Assembly: GCF_964656455.1 (NCBI RefSeq)
Contig: NC_135715.1
Location: 73,483,414-73,547,413 of the forward strand
Length of the DNA: 64,000 nucleotides
Direction: 5' to 3'
Source of the DNA: Halichoerus grypus
Taxonomy: Eukaryota; Chordata; Mammalia; Carnivora; Phocidae
The notes under the pieces are model-generated. The model worked only from the letters and a program-made list of their open reading frames with translations, was not told the DNA's origin and searched no databases. Positions 1 through 11,294 of this stretch are shown here, piece after piece. Every line of letters begins with the position of its first letter. Positions within the stretch are counted from its first letter, which is position 1. The translations under genes were made by a program, and so were the position numbers.

Positions 1-119
1 GTGACCGCTCCCACCCATAGCCAGAGACCCAAGGCCTGGGCGGGCAGGCCCTTCTGGGGCAGGCCAAGGGCTGCAGTGGTTGAACTGGGTGCTCTCCAAG
101 ACCTCACTTTTGGCCCCAT
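1..119. other. unique sequence, nothing recognised
   Basis: GC-rich unique sequence at the window edge. I see no repeat, exon or RNA gene. An open frame runs from base 1 to 336, but it has low-complexity composition and no recognisable domain. Confidence 0.4.
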
Positions 120-300
120 GCGGAGGAGTGGGAAGGGAAGCTGCAGGGTGAAACCTCTGCACCTTTGCCTCAAGAGTGGCGCTCACTGGTTAGGCATTAA
201 CAGGGACAGGGCCGCGTGGCAGGCCCAGGGCTGCAATCGAAAAGTGTATGGTCGTGTTTATAGCGGGCAGCCTATTACGTCTCTTGCCAAAAATGCGCCC
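120..300 (-). other. possible degenerate inverted third copy of the 7.6/11.3-kb element
   Basis: Read on the minus strand, 268-279 contains GTAATAGGCT, identical to the start of the dyad core in the element at 7.6 kb. It is followed by GCTATAAA, which resembles the second half of the core in the 11.3-kb copy. About 100 bases further on, at the same offset as in the 7.6-kb element, lies a CACT followed by a purine-rich stretch, like the TGACACTT anchor of the other copies. The other anchors are not recognisable. A single 10-base match is not strong evidence in a window this size, so this is a weak call resting on spacing. Confidence 0.25.
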
Positions 301-500
301 TCCCCCCCTTTCATGTCAGCCTTGTCACAAAACTGAAATGACAGGTGGGCAAACAGCAGGGTGACCAGCTAGGAATATTCCCTGAGCCTCAGCAGGTCCA
401 CAAAGCTCCCCTCTGCCTGACCTGCGCTGCTTTATCGCCTGGGAACAGTCTCTGCAGATAATGGGGCCCGCCAAGGGTGGGCTGTGGGGATGTGAGCTAT

Positions 501-565
501 GGGAGGCCCCAGGCGGGGTGGGGGGGAGAGGAGGAGGGACAGGGGTGGGGGCAGTGGGCAGGAGA
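501..565 (+). repeat. G-rich tract with quadruplex potential
   Basis: Several runs of three or more G occur within about 65 bases, separated by short loops, so the tract could form a G-quadruplex on the plus strand. There is no gene or CpG island next to it to suggest a promoter role. Confidence 0.45.
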
Positions 566-1436
566 AACACGTCATCTCCACGGGGACGGGGACCTTTTGA
601 GTTTCTTGCATTAGATGTGGAGAAGCAGGGCCAGAGCAGTTGTCTTTAAGGGCCCCAGTGGGAGGAGGGTGACAAAGGTTTTGGAGCCGCTGGGGCATTT
701 CCTGTGAACACTGACCATGGGGCCAGTCGGGGCATAGCAAGCGTTCTGAAAAGCCCAGGGCTAGTGAGGACTTGAGATGCTGCCCAGCCCACTACAGATC
801 TCAGAATTCTGGGTTGTGAGATGAGGGAAGGACACATGAAGCTCTAAAATAAAACCCCTGTAATCCATGGCAAATTCAGAGACCCCAGAAGAACCCCGTT
901 GGTTCTCAGGCCATAATTATGCACATAAATTAGAGATTTACCCTGCTGGTAGCAACATCTCCTCAAGATCCCACGGTCCTTGTCTCTGACCTCCCCCTTG
1001 TCCAGGCCCTCCTCAGTGCGTCTCATTCGGTCACGTCCAAGCAGGGTCAGGCCCGGGAGCCTCAGGGACAAGCATCACAGCCAGGTTCCACACCCTGTTC
1101 CACGCCCCGACCAGCCATGTTCCATAACACCAGACATGGCTACACCTCTGTTGTTTCACCCATAAAATGGAGAAAATTGCCCCCACTTGATGTGTTTTTT
1201 GTGATTAAATGGACAATACTGAAAGAAAGAGAGTTGCAATTGTTCAGGGATTTAGGTGGGAGATGTAAGGATGGATAAGAAGCAGCAGAAGAAGCAGGAC
1301 ATGCCAACCTTGAGGGCAAAACCCAACTTCACACCGCATATTCTGTGGACATGAAAAGTGCCTACAAGCTAGGTATTCTGAGCACTAAGAAGCAAACGGG
1401 CTGGTGATATCCTAGAACAATAATGGTGACGGCCAA
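566..1436. other. unique sequence, nothing recognised
   Basis: No repeat family, splice-bounded open frame or RNA gene is visible. Short open frames occur on both strands with no conserved-looking composition. Confidence 0.4.
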
Positions 1437-1645
1437 CATTTGTTGAGCCTTTCTAAATGCCTTACCTCCCCGTCTCATCTCTCCCTCACAGCAATCTGGC
1501 CCAAACTGGTTTTATCATCCTAATTTTATAGATGAGAAAATGGAGGCCCAGGGTTTGATGCTCAAGTTCACAAGGGTAGTTAAGTGTGAGAGTCAGGCGG
1601 GGAGCCTGGGCAGGTGACAGACCGTGTGCTTTTGACCACTATACT
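1437..1645 (-). mobile_element. MIR SINE, antisense
   Basis: The hallmark antisense MIR order is present: a degenerate TTGTTGAGC-like start, then ATTTTATAGATGAGAAAATGG (consensus attttacagatgaggaaactg), a degenerate 'tcacacagctagtaagt' region near 1565-1590, and a tRNA-like head ending near GACCACTATA at about 1645. MIR is an inactive tRNA-derived SINE shared by all mammals. This copy is diverged and has no visible target-site duplication. Confidence 0.7.
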
Positions 1646-2839
1646 TCCCTGTTTCTTGACTTGCAGAAAACGCTGGGGCAGCCCCCTGTCCTAGGGGCAC
1701 CTGTGCACCTGTTCTGCAGGGTGACCTCCTCCTCGCCTCTCTCCCCAGCACACCCCTGCCTGAGAGGCCAGCCCCCTTCTCCTCCCGGAGGTGGTGGTTT
1801 CTGGCACTGGCATTCTGGGGCCTGGGGACAGCACCAGACGGGAAAGGACACATCTGATGGGGCTTCATGAATGACCACTGCTTACTTGGGCAGAATGCTC
1901 CATGAAAATCCAGCTCTGGTCCCTTGTTCCAGAAGCATTTGGGGACACTTCAGATATGAACCTAAAGAGCATGGCCTATTAACCAAAAGGGTCTTATGTC
2001 TTATAGAATGATTAGTTCATTTCTGCCTACCTTAATGGGTTTTGGCCAAACCACTATTGATCAATGGTGATGACCAGCACTTTGGGACATCTTAGATGCT
2101 GCCAGCTGTGTCATCCTTGGTCCCCAGTTACAACCAAGCCCCATCTCTACTTCTTCCACTAGCCTAGGCACCCTCATCCCTAGTGACTGGAATACTGAAG
2201 CCCACCAGAGCCCACCTGCCCCCAGAGCCCACCTGCTGGGCGTCATTCCAGGCAGTTGAAATAGGTGCTGATCGTGGGGGCGAGAGGGCCTCTAGGTCCC
2301 AATCCTTTAGCACTGCTCCCTGGACCACCATTATCATCAGATTCAGGTGCCTGGAGCCGGGTGCTTGACAAGGTTAGTCAAGGTGGCCTCTACCGTCCTG
2401 ACCACAGAAAAACTGAGTAAAAAACACATAGAAGACACATAGAACACTCATACCACTCGAGGACCCACGTGTAAGGATGTGTAAGAATTTACTTTATGTC
2501 AAGCTACAAGGCAAGTGTAGAGAATGAAGACAGAGATGAGCTGAGCTTCCCAACAGATGGCTCCTGAGGAGGTGGACACGGGGGAAGTCTCTCCCAGCAT
2601 GGGGATCTATGCTTCTATGTGGGGAGTTGCTCAGCCTGGAGGGGTTTGTTCAGCAGGACTCCCTGACAGTCCTCCTCCTTTCTCTTTATTTGGTCATGGT
2701 TCATGGGGGAGAAAAAATGAAAGGCCTGGACATTTTTTTCCCAACCAATTCAATTATCCTTTGGCTGTCACCTATATCATCTTGAATGCAAGGCACTGCA
2801 TAGACAAGGGTGTTCCAGTGGCATGTGAGTTTGCTCCTG
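1646..2839. other. unique sequence, nothing recognised
   Basis: Moderately GC-rich sequence without recognisable interspersed repeats or exons. Small open frames here look like chance frames. Confidence 0.35.
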
Positions 2840-2862
2840 TTTCTCTCTCTCTCTCTCTCTCT
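2840..2862 (+). repeat. (TC)n microsatellite
   Basis: An almost pure run of alternating T and C of about 22 bases lies here and is likely length-polymorphic. The long frame spanning it (2557-3063) gains a Ser/Leu-rich stretch from this repeat and is not a credible gene. Confidence 0.85.
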
Positions 2863-3959
2863 GCTCAAGTGTGCTGCTTACCTCTCCTGGAAAGTCAGTG
2901 CTGTGGCTCAGTCTTTCTTTCATTCACCTATTCATTATTCAACAAATACAGTGCATTTCCTCTTCCTGTCCTATGCAAACCAACAACATTCCCTGCCCTG
3001 AAGAGTTTCCAGCCACACTTCGTGTATTTCCCTCTCTTACTCATGGCTCTCTTTCTTTCTTGATTCTTTGAAGACCTCTGGTTTAAGCAACTCAATTCAT
3101 CTGATACTTGCCCAAGAAAGTCAACTAAGAAAATTCGTGAAGAGTAGGGAGATAGCTCAGAATCTGTCTACATCTGCTAAACTCAGAGTGCTCAATTAAT
3201 TTACCCAGAAGATAAAACAGAAATTAAAGTAATATCCCAAAATTATAGTTTATGATGTACTGCTAAAATGCTACTCCTTTTTCTCTTTTCTAAACTCAGT
3301 TATAGAATATTACTTTACTTTGTGGCAACAAATGACTCTTTATTTCTCCGTGACCGAACTTTTATTGTCACCCTGGCCCAGCCCTTTGCCTTGCCCGGCC
3401 CCCCTGTGCCCACCCATATCAGTGCAGAGAATTTGGGGCAGGGGAGGGGAGGTGGTTTCTGAATATGGGTAAGACTCCAAACAGATTCTGCTAATCTCAG
3501 GGTTTGGTGAAACTCTTTGCTCAGAAACTTTATAGCCAGTGGGAATTGATGGTTTGTGTTTGCTCTTCAAATAAAGGGACATTGGAGGTAGAGAGGGCAT
3601 TTTCAGTGGAGCTGCTGACTTTTGAAATCTTGAGCCCTCTTCCTTATCAGGCCTGTTTATTACAGGTTTCATAAATGTTTTATGAGGGAATGGTGAGGCC
3701 CTGCTGACTAGGGGTGGTGACAGCTGTCTCCAACTTTCCACATTGTTGACAAGATCAAAGGACAGATTTACCACCTCATAAGATTGGGTGGATAAGATAG
3801 GGCGGAATCCCGGATTGACTTCTTGCCTCCATGCACACAGGCAAACAAAATGGGCTTGATCTGGTGCAGTGTTCTTCCCTTGCCTAGACTCCTTCGCATC
3901 ATTTGTAGAACCATCTGGACCTCCCAAGCAATTCCTTCCCCAGGAAGCCAACTATTCTT
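2863..3959. other. unique sequence with a long but unconvincing open frame
   Basis: No repeat is recognised. A minus-strand frame of 203 codons (3340-3951) is one of the longest non-L1 frames in the window. It has no recognisable domain, no repeated pattern and no clear splice or promoter context, so I treat it as chance. Confidence 0.35.
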
Positions 3960-4310
3960 TCTCCTTAACAATTTTAGAAATTAAAAAAAAAAAAATGTAT
4001 ACGTTAAAGATTTAAATTATCCGAGCACTTCAACCTTCACTCTATTCATACGAGTGGCAGTCATTTAAAAATATGTACAATGGAAAAGAGGAAAAACTGG
4101 GTGCATGAAAATAATTTATGGTCAAATAAATCATCTCTAGAAACATTTATATTTTCAGGTAGAGAAATTGTATTGACTTTATTTCCAGCCATTGTTGACA
4201 TTTTACCACAATTGCCTTGACAATCTTTGAGAATGTTCTTTTAATCTCTGTCATTATTATTGGAGACTTCCCTTATCGCTAGAAAATTCTTCTTCTTTTT
4301 TAATTTTTTT
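3960..4310. other. AT-rich unique segment, possible conserved noncoding sequence
   Basis: After an A-run at 3983-3995 the sequence turns AT-rich, with AATTAT, TAATTT and TTATGG-like motifs and no recognised transposon. Its composition contrasts with the GC-rich flanks. That can mark a regulatory element, but I have no conservation data. Confidence 0.25.
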
Positions 4311-5484
4311 TTGAGAAAGAGGGAAGAGTTCTTTCCCAAGTCAAAAGAAGTTTCTCTGATTTTCCAGAAATACCCATGCCACTCACCTTCTCTGTAACTC
4401 AGAGAGGGATGGGCCCTGAGGCCCTGCCTATGGCCAGACCATCTCTGGGAAGGTTGGGTGCGTTCTGGTGGTTGCAGGCCCACAGCCAGGTAATTCATTC
4501 CAGCTGCTAGGGTCTGGCGCCAGCAACGTATTAAGGGGCTGCTTTGTAACCCACATTGTTCCGGAAAGGTTGTACAGCAGATCCTGAGAAAACTTGTGAC
4601 GATAGCTCTGTTTACCTGAACTTTGTGTTTCCTCCACTCGAAGCTCCTTTCTCCCCGTCCTGAGCGTCTCCCCTTTCCCTGAGTTCCCTGATTTCCCTCT
4701 GCCGGGCTGTCCGCTCTCCCCACATGCCCACCACCCGCTCACTCCTCCCCCACAGCTCTGCCTTCCTTCCAGGGCAGGCTTTCCTCGTTTATCTACTCTT
4801 TCAAGTGCATTTACTGTGTGTCCTGAGGCCGCCCTAATCCCCATGAAGGTGAGGCTGCCAGACAGCTCTCATTTATTATAGCTACTCGCCTTCCTCAAAT
4901 TTGTCAATTTGCAGAGTATTGAACGGTAATGGTGGTATATCCCACCATTAGTTGGGGATCCCTCCATGTGCCCCTCAACCATGCACGTTAGTTAATTCAG
5001 ACCATTGCTCTATGAAAACCACCTCTGGCTTCAGGCTTTCGCACCTGGGTCCAGGCCCAGGGCACATGCAGTGATGGTGCAGACTGAGAAACACACCCCT
5101 TCCCCAGCTCTGGGCATGGGCTAGGGTCACCTTCCATCTTCTAACTTGCATTTAGAGGGACAAAAGCATACTCAAGTTTTGGAAATGTTTTTCAGGGGTA
5201 ATGTGGGATTGCCACAGGGCCTGAACGACCAGCCCTGGATTGGATCAGGCCTGGAAAGAGAGGGAAAAAAGATTTGGGGAAAAGATAAAACAGGAAAGGT
5301 GGTTTTTAGAGTCGTGTCTGGAAGGACAGAAGCAGCGTGCATGCCTGGGAGGTAGATTTAATTCACTGTCACGGGGCAGCCTCTTCTCTCACTCCACATT
5401 TAAAATAATCCAAAAAAATATGAGGCCCAGCCCCTCCTCTCCTTCAGAGATAGTATTGGGTGCAGCCCATCTCCTTAGGAGCAG
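4311..5484. other. unique sequence, nothing recognised
   Basis: No repeat or gene is identified. A minus-strand frame of 160 codons (4241-4723) begins in ordinary sequence and ends in a lysine run encoded by a poly-T tract, so it is not credible as protein. Confidence 0.35.
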
Positions 5485-5600
5485 GGGGATTTCTTTAAAA
5501 TGCAGATTCCTGGTCAGCAGCAAGTGAAGGTGGCTTTGGAATCTACATCTGGGCACCGACCCCCAGATCGTTCTGATGCGCGATGTGGCTCACACCTTGC
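5485..5600. mobile_element. MER5-like hAT-Charlie fragment
   Basis: The segment TTTAAAATGCAGATTCCTGG, followed by a pyrimidine-rich middle and GTTCTGATG near 5570, follows the layout of the MER5 nonautonomous hAT family. Both terminal inverted repeats are too diverged to place, so boundaries are approximate. Confidence 0.4.
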
Positions 5601-6077
5601 AAAGGCTGACCTGGTGCAATGAACAGGCCCTGCTTTGGGAGGTGGGAGGTGGGAGAGGCATCTTCTAGTCTCCCATCTGCCTCCCATCTGCAATGTGACC
5701 TTGGACAAGTCACGTTGCCTTGATGGGTTAAGGCCCTCGGGTCCTCACCGCCCCCACCTCACATCCCCAACACCGGCTTCAGGATCTGGGGAGTCTGGGC
5801 TAGTATCTTAGTTATGCTGTTTGGTTCAGATCTGGTGAACACCAGAGCTTTGAGAAGTATCGTATCTACACTTTGATTGTGAAGGCCGTATTGGCAAAGG
5901 AATGGCTCTAACCTCTCCCTGATGGCTTCATATGCCAGCCCGACCCTGGGTTCTTGCAACCCATGAGGCCAGTTGGCCACCCTGACGCCATTTCTGTTTT
6001 CCCAGCTGTGCGCCCCGCCCCCACAGCTCCAGGAGCAGCCGTGCGAGGTTAAGGGCGCAATGGGAGAGTGGGCCGCC

Positions 6078-6260
6078 TCTGTCCTTTACCAGCTACCAGA
6101 CCTTGAGCAAGTTCCTCAGCCTCTCCTAGCCTCAGCACCAGGGGAACAATAACAGAACCTCCCTCATAGGGTTTGGGGGCTTACTTAGAGGAGTTAATAT
6201 ATACAAGATGCTGAGCCCGGTGCCCAGCACACGTCGAGGACCTGGTAGGCAGACTTGTTA
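6078..6260 (+). mobile_element. MIR SINE, sense
   Basis: ACCAGCTACCAGACCTTGAG matches the MIR 'agctgtgtgaccttggg' block. It is followed by a CTCAGCCTCTC block, an aacaataacagaacct block and CTCATAGGG, ending in a 'gtgcccagcaca' segment, which is the MIR order on the plus strand. Confidence 0.75.
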
Positions 6261-6264
6261 GTGT

Positions 6265-6440
6265 TGTTGTTGTTACAGCACTCCACAGTTTACAGAGCTT
6301 CCATGTGGACCGCACGTTCATGAGATTTCCATAAAGACTCTTGGAGGGGTCCATTCCACTGTGCAAATCAACACAACTGTGACTCAGAGAAGTTGTGAGA
6401 GTCACAGTGCTAATTTCTTGGGACTCCAAGCCTGGGCTCT
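6265..6440 (-). mobile_element. MIR-like fragment, antisense
   Basis: This segment has an antisense MIR-like layout: TTACAGAGCTTCCATG, then 'gactcagagaagttgtgagag' and a trailing 'gggactccaagcctgggctct'. It is diverged, and an unrelated unique origin cannot be excluded. Confidence 0.4.
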
Positions 6441-7611
6441 CTCTGATTCACAAGGATAATGTCTGATCTGTGTTGAGAGAGTCCCCTGTTGTGAAAGTGT
6501 TAGGCTTCACGGTTGTGAAAGTGTCTCGTGTCCATAGCAGTCCTGAGCGTCTGTAGGAGTCATGGTGACAGTGGGAGCCAGTACGTGGGGGTGTCCTCCG
6601 CAGGTGGGCTGGGGGGATTGCCGTGTCCTTTTCCCCCCCTCCCTCTGTCCCTGCCTCCCCTGATCATGACGCAGGCAGAGAAGCAGAACAGGAAGCAGGT
6701 GGCCTTGGGTAGGGGTGGGGAGAGATGCCGATGTGGAGTACAAACTCCAAGCCAGACTTGCTACACTGGGAAACTCAGTGTGTACAGCCTAGAACCAGCA
6801 CTTCTGGGGCTGAACCAGTCCCTGGGATCGTCAGAGTGACATAGGGCCCTGGGGCTGAGAGGTGGGCACAGGCCATCTCCCTTTCTCTCCAGAACCAGCA
6901 AACTTCTGTGATGCAGAGACTGTCCTCTGGCCCTCTGGCCCATAGGTCCTGTTTGTAAACAGTGCCATGCTGCCTTGGAATGCCTGGTGGTCTTAGTTCC
7001 AAGCAAGTCAGGTCAGAAAGTGGCGAACATTTTGACGCTGTGTTCTATGTAGGGACAACCCAAACTGACCACCAGTCGAAGGGCATCGGGGAAGACTGAT
7101 GGGCCTCACAGCACAAGGGAGTGGATGAGAAAGAAACTGAGCCACTTTCTGTAAGCACAATGTTTCCTTGTGGGGGGCTTGGGCTTAGAAGCACAATATT
7201 GGCCCTAGTTCCCCTCACGGTGGCCACACAGTTGGCCAGAGACGTTCCAGGAGGCAGTTTGTAGGGGCCAAGGGTCCGGCTGCTCCGTCCATCTCTTGCC
7301 TGAAAGGTGTAGAGCAGCATCCATCTGCAAAGGCAGGAGCTGTCCGCTTGCAGGAAGCTCGTGAGCTGAGCAGTACAGAGCGTGGGCAGTTGGGTTCCGT
7401 TTCGTGGAGTGGCCGCCGGAGGCTTCCCAGACCTGCGTCGCTCGGCCCCAGGCAGACCGGCCCCAGGAGCAAGCAGTGGCTGCCGACTGGCAGCGCATGC
7501 CCCATCTCGGCCCTGTGGCCCCGGCTTTTTATGGTCAAGTCCATGGAAGAGGCTGGGCCTGGGCTTGGGGCTGCGGTGGGGCTGTTGAACGAGGCAAAGA
7601 AGGCAACTTTT
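6441..7611. other. unique GC-rich sequence upstream of duplicated element A
   Basis: No interspersed repeat is recognised. From about 7380 the sequence becomes CpG-richer, and this continues on the other side of element A. No exon with credible coding signal was found in either orientation. Confidence 0.4.
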
Positions 7612-8000
7612 ATTATCTGGGGAATTGTTTCCGAAACATTATCAACTCAGATTATTGGCCACAAATTTTCACTCGAAATCAGAGAGTAATAGGCTTTTAC
7701 AGTGCAGTAAAAAGCGTATTAGCTGGTTCTGGGGTGTCTCACCTCTTGTTTACTCCGCTGTTTTATCAATATTGCCATAACCTGACACTTCTGGGTAGAG
7801 GACGATCGTAAAGTGTCCATAGATCCTGTAAACCACACTAAATAGAGATTAGTATTACTACTAAGTTTAAACCCTAGTAAAAGATAATTAAATTGATGGA
7901 AGTGGCTGTAAATCTCCCTTTTATCAAGTGCTCGCTCTCGTGCGGGCGGTCTCGAGCCTTATTATTTTACAGCATCATTAATGCCCTGGCAAGATCGGTG
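7612..8000 (+). promoter_or_regulatory. duplicated noncoding element, copy A (putative enhancer)
   Basis: This non-repetitive segment has a diverged relative at 11295-11690. Shared anchors in the same order are: ATTGTTTCC (7624), an ACAATTTTCACT-type block (7661), TAATAGGCTTTTA (7687), TGACACTT (7783), GTAAAG (7808), GATTAGT (7847), GTAAA followed by GATAATT (7878-7890), GCTGTAA (7905), TTTATC (7920), TTTACAG (7966) and GCCCTGG (7983). Distances between anchors match the other copy almost exactly. The dyad core (7687-7715) agrees at 24 of 29 bases. No long frame crosses it, and TAATTA/ATTAAT-type homeodomain motifs are present. The regulatory role is inferred. An exapted ancient transposon family is the main alternative. 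Confidence 0.6.
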
Positions 8001-8385
8001 CCGCAAGTGGATGCTGCTGTCTGCTGGCTGAGGAGACAACAAGACGTACCAAATACGCCCCCCGAATCTCTGCAGGCTCTCCCCTCCCTTCGCTTCTGGA
8101 CTGCGGTGCTCGGCTGCGACTCGTCTCCGCACCGGGACCAGTGCAGGGAAATAGGGCCGACCCTCCAGACCACTGTCCCGTCTGGTCCTCCGGCCCTTTA
8201 GGGAGGACCCCGGGTGTTTTTAAAGGTTGCCTTTTCCAGTGCTCTTGAATGCAACCCTTTCCGAGAAGCTCCTATGGGGCCCCTGCTTTCTGCAGAGACT
8301 GTCTTATGAGACCAAATAATGCTGCTTTGGGGGGGAGATAAAACTACCAAACCATGACTCAGTGGAGGCAGCTGAAACACAAACA
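8001..8385. other. unique CpG-enriched sequence next to element A
   Basis: Roughly twenty CpG dinucleotides fall between about 7930 and 8215, dense for this window. No transcription start, exon or repeat is identifiable. It may be a CpG-rich flank of a regulatory element or part of a small CpG island. Confidence 0.35.
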
Positions 8386-8536
8386 CATTTTTTAAAAAAG
8401 AGATTTATTTATTTATTCGGGGGGGAGGGGCAGACGGAGAGGATCCCCAAGCAGACTCCCCGCTGACCCATAAGACCACGACCTGACCCGAAACCAAGAG
8501 TCGGACGCTCAACTGACTGCTCCACCCAGGCGCCCC
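8386..8536 (-). mobile_element. carnivoran SINE (SINEC type), antisense, internally shortened
   Basis: It starts with the reversed A-rich tail (TTTTTAAAAAAGAGATTT, then TTTATT units) and ends with the reversed head, CCACCCAGGCGCCCC. The internal tRNA-like part reads through 'gaccacgacctgaccc' and 'agtcggacgctcaactgac'. ACAAACA occurs immediately outside both ends (8379-8385 and 8537-8543) as a target-site duplication. The body is shorter and more diverged than the younger copies, suggesting an older subfamily. Confidence 0.9.
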
Positions 8537-8814
8537 ACAAACATAATTTTAATAGTTGCCTCACCGAAAGGGGAGATCCCTGGATGTAGCTTGTATCTGA
8601 GAGGCTCAGTCCTAGCAAGGAGTCTCCCATCACGGAATGATTCAGTAGAAGTCTTTTGATAAGGGCGAGGGTGGCCTAAGGGCTGAGCACAGCAGGTTGG
8701 CACTGGGGCAGCAGAGTCCTGGGGGCCGTCTCTCTCGGAGGATGTGCCTCTGCGGCTGCCACGTTAAGGGATTATTAGTGGGGTGCCCCCATCCCCCACC
8801 CCACCCTTTCTACA

Positions 8815-8890
8815 TGTCCACCAGCTAATCCAAGCCTCAGTCAATGGCAAAACCCATGTGTCCGCCAGCTAATCCAAGCCTCAGTCAAGG
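8815..8890 (+). repeat. imperfect two-copy tandem duplication
   Basis: A unit starting TGTCCACCAGCTAATCCAAG at 8815 is repeated at 8859, with one substitution near the start and a diverged linker. The period is 44 bases and about 32 bases are nearly identical. It looks like a small, relatively recent local duplication. Confidence 0.85.
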
Positions 8891-10585
8891 CCTGGGCCAA
8901 GCCTGTGGGCCTGGGATCTGTCGGGGCAGAGCTCCCAAGCAGAGAGTCCAGGAGTCTGCCAAAAGCTGGCTTGTCCTCCATCTGGTCCCTTCTCTCCAAG
9001 GCCACTGGAATGAAGGGACATCTGCTTCTTGCCACCAATCCGTTTCCCTTCCAAAGCAGTGTTGGCAACCAGATGCATGACCCTCGGCAGGTGGAGTAGC
9101 TAGCAGCAGGGGTGGGCTTTGTGTCTCTGGCCTTAGCCTGGGCTGGCAGCCACCCTTATGGTTCCAGGTACCACCCAGAGTCAGGTGGTGGCTTCTTCAG
9201 GCATTAGTCCTTCTGGACGTCCCCAGAGGCTCCATCTGCCTAAAGAAGGGACTCCCTTAGGTGTTTCCATTGCATTTTTGAATCCCAGTTAACAAGACCC
9301 CATTATGTATGGAATAGAGATCCTGGGGGCCAAAACTCTTCTGCATACCTGCCCCTGACCTTGGCAGTGACCCTGACTTGAGCCTGTGGGGAACTCAGGG
9401 CTCAGGGCTGTGTGACTGCCTTGCCTGACAAGGCCAAGTTCTCGGGCCCCTGGGTGAGCCTCGATCTTTGGCTGGCCTTGACTGCAGAAACGGGAACATG
9501 AACAAGGAAATAGTCCCACAGAAGAGTCATCTGGGAGAGACTGGATTTGCCCACAGCAGATAAACACTTTTTTTTTTTTCTTTTTATTGCCTAAAGCTAA
9601 GCGATATGTACCTTGGTTGGAATTAGCAGGCTGAAAGTTCAAGAGATAAGCAGCTTCTCTTGGCGTGAGTGATCAGCAGGCCCGGCAGTGGGGTCTTGTT
9701 TTGGGAGGCCTCACCTTTTGAACTCGGGGCCTGATTCCCCTTTGCTGTTTCATAATCTCCGGCGGCAGGGAGTATGAGCGGAGAGGACATGCTGGGCCCC
9801 GTCACAGGGCCCCACCTCAGTGTACCATGCTGGGGTGATTTTGTCCCTGAGTTCACATTGGACTGGGCCACTCCACAGGATGGCAGCAAGTACTTAGAGT
9901 CCTGTTCTGTGCTGGACCCCTGGAAGGCTTCTTCAGGCCCAGGGCCTGCCTTCAGGGAGCTCAGAACCCAACGTGGAACTTAATAGCAAGCTCATAAACC
10001 CTGCCTCTGTTTATGGTGTTTCTGTGGAAAAGTGGCCTCAGTTTGGCTGAAGTCATGTTGAGCACTTGCAATTTCTTAGTGCCCTTGTTACAATGCTGTT
10101 TCTTGGGGCCACTACCCAGGGCTGCTGTGCAAAGACCCACATCTATTCAGGTTGGGGAACTGGGCCCTGTAGTGTGAAAGCCAAGAACCATAGTCTCAGA
10201 AGTGAAAAACTCACATCATCATTTACTGAGCGGCTGTTGCAGGCAAGAGAGCTCTCTGTCTCTTTATGTTGTGTAAACAAACAGGTGGTTATACTTGACA
10301 AAGGCATGTTCAGCTGCTAATGAATGAACCTCCCCTGCTTGGGACATTTGAGTGTTTTGCTATGGTAAGCACAGGACCGTGAAAGCCAATCTGCAGAAAT
10401 ATACACACAGCACGAGGTGCTTACCGATCCATTCACAGAGGTCCTGGGCCAGGAGGAGGCACTGGGATCACCTGGCTGAGAACCAAGCTAACGCCTGAAG
10501 AAAAAAGATTCTGGTGCCCTTAACACAAAGAAGTCTGTTCTCAGAAAGTTATAATAAAAATGATTTCTCTGGTTCAGAGTCTACT
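8891..10585. other. unique sequence, nothing recognised
   Basis: No repeat family or coding exon is evident apart from a short T-run near 9570-9582. Short open frames on both strands lack domain-like composition. Confidence 0.35.
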
Positions 10586-10725
10586 CATTTATCATCTCAT
10601 TCGATGGGTGTTTATTAAATGCTTCTGTGCCAAGCACACTCCTGGATCCCCAGGATATAACTGAGCGGGACCCCCATCCTGGACCTTCCAGAGCTCCCAG
10701 GAGGGCGATGAGACACGTGAACATT
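10586..10725. mobile_element. ancient mammalian repeat remnant (MIR/L2 class)
   Basis: The stretch 'gtgtttattaaatgcttctgtgccaagca' (10610-10640) followed by a 'cctggatccccaggatataactgagc' block is typical of old mammalian interspersed repeats. I cannot place it in one family by eye. Confidence 0.4.
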
Positions 10726-10791
10726 GCGTGTTGAGTGGGGTGACACACAGACGCCACGGGGACCTAGGCCCGCTTCCACGCTCCCAATCCT

Positions 10792-10842
10792 GCTGTGTGT
10801 GTGCACGTGCGCATGGGTGCTCGTACGTGTGTGGCACGGATG
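10792..10842 (+). repeat. degenerate GT-rich tract
   Basis: Alternating TG and TGC units with interruptions form a decayed (TG)n repeat of about 50 bases. Confidence 0.6.
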
Positions 10843-11294
10843 CACAGACCCATCAGACCTGCTCCCAAACCTGCTCATGCCCGTGAACTCCCAGCCTCCT
10901 GCCCTGGATAATTGCAACCTTTAAGAATTGAGCATTTGACACACATTATTTTTTTCTCGCGCAGGATATTTTCCAATTCAATGAATATGTGCCACATTTG
11001 AAATTATGTTCCTCAAGAGTAGCCTGTGATCCTTTTCGGGATGGAGGGAGAGGAAAAAGAAAGAACAAAGAGAACCCCAACAAAAGGGAAAACAATGACA
11101 GCAACGAACAACCCCTCAGGTGCTATGACCCAAGAAAACTCTGGAAGGTCAGGGCTGGGGCTGACTGTAGAATGCTCTCAGTGCTTAAGCTAATAAACCC
11201 GACTATCTTGAAGAGTAAACACCATGCTGTTTTGCCAACTATTAGATTTTTACTACTCTCCAATAAAGTGAGCGCATTATTCATTTCAAATAAT
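10843..11294. other. unique sequence upstream of element B
   Basis: No recognised repeat. The segment near 10930-11010 is AT-rich, with a CTCGCGC interruption and possible homeodomain motifs. It has no obvious counterpart upstream of element A. Confidence 0.3.

Noticed and set aside
2557..3063. 168-codon plus-strand frame
   Set aside because: It includes the (TC)n microsatellite and has no recognisable domain.
3340..3951. 203-codon minus-strand open frame
   Set aside because: No domain, promoter or splice context. A frame of this length is plausible by chance somewhere in 64 kb when six frames are scanned.
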